Assembly: GCA_014885115.2 (NCBI GenBank)
Contig: WKLE02000557.1
Coordinates: 4,450 to 68,449 of the forward strand
Origin: Asterionellopsis glacialis
Lineage: Eukaryota; Bacillariophyta; Plagiogrammaphyceae; Rhaphoneidales; Asterionellopsidaceae
Reading direction: 5' to 3'
DNA length: 64,000 nucleotides
Every line of letters begins with the position of its first letter. Within the stretch, counting starts at the first letter, position 1. This document shows, piece after piece, positions 57,865 to 64,000 of the stretch. Below the pieces are notes generated by a model, which was not told the DNA's origin, did not search any database, and saw only the letters and a program-made list of their open reading frames with translations. Position numbers and translations under genes: made by a program.

Positions 57865-58266
57865 ACTTTGTAACAAAACCCATGGACATTTTTTATTTTA
57901 CTTCCTCTTGTTGCCTTTGGCACTATTTTTGTTTGGTTTGCCCCTTTAGTGACTTCTTATTATTATTTGAACTATTATACATCTTGGATGGTGCACCTTT
58001 TCATTGGAGGCATTTTTCACCGTAGACATGCACGTACCAGGTACTAGTAGTACAAATCAGCAGTAGACTTTGTACCAGTTGCATAAACCTTGCTTATCCC
58101 TCCATGTTGCAACTATCGCGGGATGTCCAACACATGAGATTGATATTTCACAACCATCAGTGCCGAGCATTCAACAAAGGCACATTTGTACCGACCTTGG
58201 ATCCATAAGTCTCTTTCACCTGAAAGAAATTATAGGAAAGTTAGACAATAACAGGCTTTCGACAAA
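57865..58266. other. Intergenic region, promoter of the small secreted protein
   Basis: No other gene. One exact GTACCAGGTAC at 58034. Confidence 0.5.
58034..58044. repeat. GTACCAGGTAC motif copy, 223 bp upstream of the secreted-protein gene
   Basis: Exact copy followed by CTAGTAGTAC. Confidence 0.6.
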
Positions 58267-58860
58267 ATGACATTTTCAACGGGAAATTTAATTGTAACTA
58301 TTGCAGTTTTCGTCTGCTTAGTTGTTTCTTCCATTGATGCAGGATACGCTTCTAACAAAGCACCAGATCTACCCAAAGATGTGAGAATGGTTATACAATG
58401 AATGTCAAGCGGGTGTTTTCGTTTCCCGTGTCTCACCATGTCTTTCCTGTTTCGGCACTGTTATATATTTTTGATAGTTCTGTCCACAAGAAACTGGCGA
58501 CATCACTGCAACAACAGGAGGTAAGATGAACAAAAAGTGGATTTGCACCAACATAAATTTACCTTCTATTCTTTTGGGATCAAGGCATGGAAATATTTGT
58601 TTGAACTTTCTATTTTTTTTAGAAAAAATTTGATAATGGTCAGACCTGTTCAGGTATAGCCATAATCCTTGTTGAAATATCCCATCTCATATTTGAATTT
58701 TTATGAAATATTTGATTTGTTATTCTTGGCAGAATGCATGTGCCATTGGCAGCATAAAGATGGCTGCGTTGGGTCCGGATGTCAATTTCAATACGGTTTG
58801 AGCTGGTATCATTATAGTTGTGAAGACTGTCGTTGTGTGGCAAAACCAAAGAAAAACTAG
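58267..58860 (+). CDS. Small secreted eight-cysteine protein, three exons
   Basis: Exons are 58267-58380, 58478-58520 and 58733-58860. The introns are 97 and 212 bp with GTGAG/GATAG and GTAAG/GGCAG ends. Phases agree and total 285 nt, so 94 residues plus stop. The N-terminus (MTFSTGNLIVTIAVFVCLVV) is a signal peptide, probably cut after the SSIDA or GYA. The mature part carries eight Cys with spacing C-x13-C-x-C-x7-C-x4-C-x12-C-x2-C-x-C and ends in a basic KPKKN. Such a pattern suggests four disulfides and an extracellular or vacuolar location. I do not recognise the family. No exon exceeds 43 codons, so ordinary ORF scans miss it. Confidence rests on phase agreement, canonical splice ends, the signal peptide and the Cys pattern together. 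Confidence 0.72.
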
Positions 58861-59179
58861 AGGCTTTATAATAACCAATCCTTTCTGCAACTCTTCCCTC
58901 AAATCTCGTTCCTAGATAGCATTCAGCGGTGGCAATCATTATGCGTATTGCTTTCTTATTGCAATTAAAGCACTCGTAGGTACTACCTACTGCTTCAATG
59001 TTTTACAAATTAGTAAGAAATTGTATCTAGAAATGAACAAAATTGTTTCCAAAAATAAATATTGATATTTACAGTATTTTTACTTGTAGATGCACAATTA
59101 GCATGATATGCACATATTCTAAGGGTCTAGTATAGCGGCTTATAGCGTTCAAAAATTCAATGGATGTCTGTCGAAGTCC
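58861..59179. other. Convergent intergenic region
   Basis: The 319 bp between the secreted-protein stop and the unknown gene's stop on the other strand are AT-rich. No feature is seen. Confidence 0.5.
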
Positions 59180-59914
59180 TTACCATTCAAGGGCATCTTC
59201 TTGGGATTCATCTTCCGTCTCTTCAAGAGTATCAAGTTTTTCCATTTGAAAAGCAGGCCCAAGAAATCCAACATTCTCCTCCTTGTGCTCCTCTACGAAC
59301 TCTGCGAAATGTCCCCATTGGTCGCAAGACTGGTCTTCAGCTTCAACTGGCTTGACAGTTGCAGGTGATAGAAGTTCTCTTGAGCCAAATTCTCCACTGG
59401 ATCTTCGCCATTTATTTTTGTCCTCGTCAGTTAAATATGTGGACGGCACGTCATTGTCTTCCTTATCAATGGGTTCAACTATGATATCCTGGATAATCTG
59501 GATTTTTTCAAGATAAGGAAAGTGATAAATGCATTGTTCCACCAATGACGTAACCTTTTCCACTAAATTATCGATGCGTAGAGTTAGCAAAATGACTAGT
59601 AGAAATTGAATCCACGGTTGGGATCTACCAGAGTCAAGAATCATTCTTTCTACTTCGGGCCAAAGCTTAGAATTGAATCCACTCCATTCATTGGTTTCTT
59701 CAGCTTCTCGTGCTAGATTACACTGAAGTTTAGCATAGGTGGATATCGATCCATGTTGAACTTTCACAGGGTAGGAAAGGCGTTCTGGACTGGGAGCTTG
59801 TATCGGGGTTGAGGAAGAATTCTGAGAAGAAGCCGATGAACAAGGCGTCAATGATCCCAGTGATTTTTGGCTCCGCAGTGCAAAACGACCGATGCTCTGC
59901 TTCGTTGCTAACAT
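59180..59914 (-). CDS. Unknown protein with one membrane segment, possibly mitochondrial
   Basis: Single exon of 244 residues from the ATG at 59914. The N-terminus (MLATKQSIGRFALRSQKSLG) is basic and Ser-rich with few acidic residues, resembling a mitochondrial presequence. A hydrophobic stretch PWIQFLLVILLTLRI at about 99-113 could span a membrane. The C-terminal third is strongly acidic (ETEDESQEDALEW). I recognise no family. The frame is long relative to the surroundings and base use is coding-like. Confidence 0.65.
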   Translation of the reverse strand: MLATKQSIGRFALRSQKSLGSLTPCSSASSQNSSSTPIQAPSPERLSYPVKVQHGSISTYAKLQCNLAREAEETNEWSGFNSKLWPEVERMILDSGRSQPWIQFLLVILLTLRIDNLVEKVTSLVEQCIYHFPYLEKIQIIQDIIVEPIDKEDNDVPSTYLTDEDKNKWRRSSGEFGSRELLSPATVKPVEAEDQSCDQWGHFAEFVEEHKEENVGFLGPAFQMEKLDTLEETEDESQEDALEW

Positions 59915-61201
59915 TGTTCAGAGTGCAAAAACCTCTCGAACACGCCGGGGAAGTTTGCGCACAAAATTAGCAGTGAGGCAAAAACGAGGGGCCAAAAATG
60001 AGCTTAACCGGTTAACCGGTTTTGAAATTTCATAACTCAAATACGGTAGGACTGCCAAAAAAATACCTGTGGAGGTACCTTTGGCAACAACCCAGGTACT
60101 GTCTTATACACGCAGTACACGTAGGCTTGGATGGTAACTGGGGTTGAATTACTATCTTGAAACAAGGACCGCGAAAGGCGAAAAACGTGGCGGTTCGCTA
60201 CTCCGCTCCTGAAGTAAAAGTTCCTCGGAATTGTTGGACATCCGACTATAAGTTATTGTGTACTTGTTGACAGCAAAGCAAGAATCGCACTTCGTAAGAG
60301 TTGACACCTCTCTTACGTAAGCGAGTTCGTTCCTGCGTTAAAAATGTCAATAGCTGCCTGACGTCAGTTTATCGCTTCATTGCATTGGTAATAAGAATGC
60401 GTTCGAGAAGCTTCCACTGGGAAATTCCCAGTTTGAGATAGGCTCGGGTAAATATGTCAGAAAACGTATTGCATATCACATAAAAAAATTACACAATTGC
60501 AGTACTTGGAGAATACTTCTATTGAAGTTATACAAAAGACCTTATGAGGTAGAACTATTTATGGTTCATCTACCCATCTTCAATTTTTACTGTTCATTCA
60601 TATAGTACAATATCTTCATCTCAGCAGTACCCCACGAATTACATACAAGTCATTGTTTTTCGTCCTTAATTTTTGGTTGTACTGGTACTGCAGGTTTTCG
60701 ACAGCTTACGACAAGAAGCAAAGTAAGACCTATCTTGGCTTCCCTACCCAAGACTGTTCCTTGGAACATGAAAGATATTGCTAAATGCTCTAGGAACTAA
60801 TATGCATTTAATATTTTAAAAGACTGGCGACAGATAGAGGTATTGAAAAGTATCCTGGATTAGATTTAGGATTAGATGAATGAAATCAAGAATCTTTGTG
60901 CAACAGAATATTTTGATAACAATTTTTCCTTATTTTACATTGCTAACTCGGCGTTGTCAATGTCGACATCAAAACAACTGACGTCAATAAAAATAGAATT
61001 GATTATTTTAAAAATGCAGTAGCTCGATCTCGTCTCTACGTGTGGTGGTGATGCTGCTTGAACTCGAAATTCTTCTTCACGTTTCAAATGTTGAGTGAAT
61101 AAGCATAAAATTCTATGTAAACAATATGGGCAAGGTGGTATTTTTCCAGCAACCTAATCATGCGTGTGAAAACTTGTGTGCTTTTCTGGTGCGCAAGTAA
61201 G
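59915..61201. other. Intergenic region with a perfect 16-bp palindrome
   Basis: No gene is supported over 1.29 kb. It has the palindrome at 60006 and a CTTACGTAAG palindrome at about 60313, both possible regulatory sites. 60440-61000 is AT-rich. Confidence 0.5.
60006..60021. promoter_or_regulatory. Perfect palindrome AACCGGTTAACCGGTT
   Basis: Two AACCGGTT half-sites, a 16-bp perfect palindrome about 92 bp upstream of the start at 59914. AACCGGTT-type sites are bound by Myb and Grainyhead-type factors in other eukaryotes; here the role is inferred from position only. Confidence 0.4.
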
Positions 61202-62473
61202 TTATCGCTTTCCTTGTAATTTTGAGGTATTCGAATTCACAGATGCCCCTGTCAAAGGAGCAGCAGCAACTCGATGCGTCGAAAGCTGGCCCGCGGCAGG
61301 CGCAAGCGGGTTCGAAGCAACTAATGCTTGGCCCAGGACGTTGCGGATGTGGGTTGAGCTGAGAGCACTACCAGCTAAGAAACCAGCTGCAAACTGAGCG
61401 TTGGCCGCGGCTTGGGCTTGCAACGCTTGTTGTGCAGCAACAGCAGCTTGTGGGATGACGGGTGCTGCAATTGGAAAGGCGAGCTTATCGCCTGTATTGC
61501 CCTCAACTTGTGTAACCTGTGATGCAGGTTTCTCCAGAGGCAATGAAGAAGGTTTTCCTGATAGGGACTGTGCTTGCTGTTGCGTCGTTGTCGTCGTTAG
61601 TTGCATACGCATATGGCTAACGCCAGAGCTTGCATTAGTATTCGTGTTGAATTCCAATGCAGGGGGGGCAGCTGACTGCGCTACTTGGGGGATAAATGAC
61701 CCAGCGTAGACTGGCATTCGAGCCTTGGGACCTCCAACAAGAGTGCATCTGAGCATGATGGAGTCGTCATCAGAGGTCTGCTTTTCCGGTACAGGGTGCT
61801 CTTCACTTATCTTATAAAAGTCTGGTTCATGCTCGGTATCAGCTGCAGCTTTCTCTGCAACTCCGGGACGTCGCATTTCCTTGCAAAGATGGGGAAGACC
61901 TCTAAGGAACAGTTCATGGTAGTAAGAGTTACGGTCACGCCCTTGAGTAACACGTCGGAAGCCCCAGCCATTCGCTTGCCTAATGAACGACGAAAATTTG
62001 GAATGCTCAAAATATGTTGGGATCACACGAATTTCGAATTCTCGGGGCTTGAGCACACGCCAAGATCGACCGTGAGGCATCCATGCAACAACATCAGCAA
62101 GGTCGGGACGACAAAGAATTGCATGCATTTTCGCAGGAAAGTTGGGTACCCTACCGGGAGGGGTCAGCGGTGTCAGGGGATCATGATCTGGGACCTCGGA
62201 ATGATCCTTGTAATAAAAATAAGGGGCGGGTTGAAGCGCCTTCTCAAGTGCAGCTGGTGGAGCGTGCATCGGAACATTACCCACCACAGGCCCAAACACA
62301 GGAGTTTGAGCAGGTACCAACGGTGTAGGAGGAGCCAGTCTTTGCATCTTCGCCGGCTTGCTACTTTCAGTCTCAATAGAACTTTCAGGTGTGCGCTTGA
62401 ATCCATTGGTGCTGAGAGCTGCAACTGCAGAAGCTGCCGCTTTTTCTTCAAGACTATGACCAGCGTTCATCAT
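61202..62473 (-). CDS. Heat-shock transcription factor (HSF)
   Basis: Single exon, 423 residues from the ATG at 62473 (a second Met follows). The HSF DNA-binding domain lies at about 107-201: VPNFPAKMHAILCRP, VAWMPHGRSWRVLKPREFEI, FEHSKFSSFIRQANGWGFRR, then DRNSYYHELFLRGLPHLCKE. These are the winged helix-turn-helix core residues. HSFs bind arrays of nGAAn to activate stress genes; diatoms have large HSF families. The N-terminus is Pro/Ala-rich. The C-terminus has Gln/Ala-rich stretches (TTTTQQQAQSL, AVAAQQALQAQAAANAQF), typical activation or flexible regions. No obvious leucine-zipper trimerisation region could be picked out. Confidence 0.92.
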   Translation of the reverse strand: MMNAGHSLEEKAAASAVAALSTNGFKRTPESSIETESSKPAKMQRLAPPTPLVPAQTPVFGPVVGNVPMHAPPAALEKALQPAPYFYYKDHSEVPDHDPLTPLTPPGRVPNFPAKMHAILCRPDLADVVAWMPHGRSWRVLKPREFEIRVIPTYFEHSKFSSFIRQANGWGFRRVTQGRDRNSYYHELFLRGLPHLCKEMRRPGVAEKAAADTEHEPDFYKISEEHPVPEKQTSDDDSIMLRCTLVGGPKARMPVYAGSFIPQVAQSAAPPALEFNTNTNASSGVSHMRMQLTTTTTQQQAQSLSGKPSSLPLEKPASQVTQVEGNTGDKLAFPIAAPVIPQAAVAAQQALQAQAAANAQFAAGFLAGSALSSTHIRNVLGQALVASNPLAPAAGQLSTHRVAAAPLTGASVNSNTSKLQGKR

Positions 62474-62630
62474 GGGAGCTCGGTTCGGGTTAGTCTCGGG
62501 ATATATATCTTGTACACTCTCTGAACGGGTGAAAACATTTGCGGAAAAATTAAAAAAGAGAAAGCAGAGAACAAATACGTCAGTTGCGAATAGATTATAT
62601 AAGTGCTTGAAGAAAATACTATAAGTACAA

Positions 62631-62690
62631 TTGCCGTCATCATTTCGTCACAAGAAAACAGTAGCACCGTTGTTTCGTGGCTTTCGTTCG
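62631..62690. repeat. 60-bp direct repeat, copy A, upstream of HSF
   Basis: Shares CGTCAT, TTTCGTCACA, GAAAACAGT and GTTGTTTCGTGGCTTTCGTT with copy B 87 bp further. Confidence 0.75.
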
Positions 62691-62717
62691 ATCCGCGCGA
62701 TCCAAAAAGAATAATAA

Positions 62718-62777
62718 TTGTCGTCATCGTTTCGTCACATGAAAACAGTGGCCTCGTTGTTTCGTGGCTTTCGTTCG
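62718..62777. repeat. 60-bp direct repeat, copy B, upstream of HSF
   Basis: The second copy, with a handful of substitutions. Confidence 0.75.
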
Positions 62778-63072
62778 GTACCACGAGCCATGCCTCATGG
62801 CGTCCACCGTTCGGAAGAAAATGCGGCGTCTTAAAACCACCAATATCTGCACCTTGCGTATAAATCCCTCTTATTCACTAAAACACTTCGTGCATGATCC
62901 ATTTCAGAACTCACTTACAGAGAAGAATAGAGTTGCAACCAAGGTCGCAACTGCCAACGGCAAGAGCGTTCGTTCCTTTGATGATAGCAGCCGACAAAGT
63001 GCTATTTCGCTGTTGTTCGTTGTCGATTCCCGTTCAAGAGAGCTTCACGTACTTTTTCAATATGGAACGCAC

Positions 63073-63083
63073 GTACCAGGTAC
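63073..63083. repeat. GTACCAGGTAC motif copy, about 600 bp upstream of HSF
   Basis: Exact copy overlapping an inverse partial copy (GTACCTGGTA at 63080). Confidence 0.6.
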
Positions 63084-63156
63084 CTGGTAAATCCCTGCTG
63101 CATAGCCATTCCTTGACCAGTTCCTTCACCGTATGTAACCTTGTCTAGAAATCGAC

Positions 63157-63167
63157 GTACCTGGTAC
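63157..63167. repeat. GTACCTGGTAC motif copy, about 684 bp upstream of HSF
   Basis: Exact inverse copy. Confidence 0.6.
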
Positions 63168-63586
63168 ATGTAAATGGTAATTTCGCCATATTGTGTACCT
63201 TACATACTTACTGGTACTCGCAACAACTTACCAGGACTTTGAGTAAAATCTACACAGATTCTCTGCTGACTGTACATCGTTATATATTACATTTTACAAG
63301 GGGCAAAGTATTTTAGAATTTCAATATATCATAAACTTATCCATTAAATAATAAAAGCTCCGTACCATATTTCTGAGAATATGTTTTTGATTAGGTAAAT
63401 CAAGGTCAAGTAGATATGCTGCTGACGCTGCTTTGCGAATAAGAGACGTCACAATCACATTCCTTCACCTTATTCGCATTCTTGGTTGGACGGAAAAGAA
63501 TTCTGATTTTATTTCAGGCCCGATGTGTCAGTTTCCTGGTAGGTCCTAGTTGGTATTTATTAGGTCCAGCATTAGTCTAGAGTACA

Positions 63587-63597
63587 GTACCAGGTAC
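63587..63597. repeat. GTACCAGGTAC motif copy, about 1.1 kb upstream of HSF
   Basis: Exact copy following AGTACA. Confidence 0.6.
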
Positions 63598-64000
63598 GTT
63601 GTACTTGTACCAAATACAAGTTCTGCACAAAATTAGGTCGAAGGCTTATCGAGAGCCCGTTGACGTGTCAAAACACTCCACATGCCCCCAAACGTGAACA
63701 GGACTACCAGGTAAACCAGGACCGCTACTTCGGAATATATCATGCATAGATAATGCATGGATTTAAAATGAGTAGGGTTATCAGACGATAAATAACCAAT
63801 ACCCGGCCTATAAATTTGTTTAGTTCTTAGAAGGGTTTGTACACGACTTTCATCTTGATCTAGAAGTTTGTTTCTGCCTTCCGTGTGTGTCCCATTATAG
63901 AAATTTAGAGGCAGTCGAAAACCAACACTCTATAAGAGACACGAAGAAAAGTATAGTCGTTGGAAGATAAGGAAGGCTGAGAGTTTACAATCAATAAGAA

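Larger units (their letters stand above)
62474..64000. other. HSF promoter side and intergenic region to the window end
   Basis: No supported gene. It holds a 60-bp direct repeat, three exact GTACCWGGTAC copies and a GACGTC site near 63448. The ORFs at 62603 and 62764 have no recognisable domain. Confidence 0.45.

Noticed and set aside
62603..63090. Overlapping ORFs upstream of HSF
   Set aside because: Their sequence is produced by the 60-bp direct repeat; no homology.
15427..63597. GTACCWGGTAC copies as a CRISPR-like array
   Set aside because: Copies are dispersed over 48 kb in a eukaryotic context without regular spacers or cas genes.

Overview
The window looks like nuclear DNA of a photosynthetic stramenopile, most likely a diatom (inference). 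Reasons: most genes carry spliceosomal GT-AG introns of about 85-210 bp; at least two, probably three proteins begin with a signal peptide ending in a Gly-Phe 'ASAF-like' cleavage motif, the bipartite presequence used for the secondary plastid; three genes encode the DUF6824 domain, which is expanded in diatoms; there is a diatom-style heat-shock factor; and two decayed transposons are of algal types. No bacterial operons, CRISPR arrays, rRNA or tRNA were found. One 33-bp run of N (32939-32971) marks an assembly gap.

Layout. 343-12551 (+): a six-exon giant DOCK-family Rho-GEF of about 3,916 residues. 12695-15007 (-): a RING plus PHD finger protein, convergent with DOCK. 15.0-18.2 kb: sparse, one small hypothetical ORF. 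18197-20806 (-): a PPR protein with a plastid-type presequence. 22080-22837 (-): a small DUF6824 protein with a frame break at its end. 23647-29215: a decayed tyrosine-recombinase (DIRS-like) retroelement with gag, RT-RNase H and recombinase remnants. 30306-32732 (-): an EGY-like plastid site-2 protease with a separate last exon. 33235-34269 (-): an unknown plastid-type protein. 34929-36277 (+): dynamitin (dynactin subunit 2). 36498-38082 (-): a three-exon protein kinase. 39296-40000 (+): an F-box/ankyrin-like protein. 40291-41157 and 43617-44309 (-): two related DUF6824 genes. 44.5-50.1 kb: palindrome-rich DNA and a decayed DD39D mariner transposase. 52166-53427 (+): a DHHC acyltransferase whose cysteine-rich domain has lost most zinc ligands. 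53496-55526 (-): a PLP enzyme of the ACC deaminase/D-cysteine desulfhydrase family, divergent from COP9 signalosome subunit 1 (56049-57864, +). 58267-58860 (+): a three-exon gene for a 94-residue secreted eight-cysteine protein, assembled here from exons too short to stand out alone. 59180-59914 (-): an unknown membrane protein. 61202-62473 (-): a heat-shock transcription factor.

The genes are unrelated housekeeping and regulatory genes, not an operon or cluster. Two themes recur: plastid-targeted products (protease, PPR, unknown) and regulators (HSF, three DUF6824, RING/PHD, CSN1, F-box, kinase).

The most unusual feature is not a gene. The 11-bp odd palindrome GTACCWGGTAC occurs exactly at least 12 times where about 0.03 copies would be expected by chance. 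All copies lie outside coding exons, and 11 of the 12 lie 0.1-1.1 kb upstream of predicted start codons.
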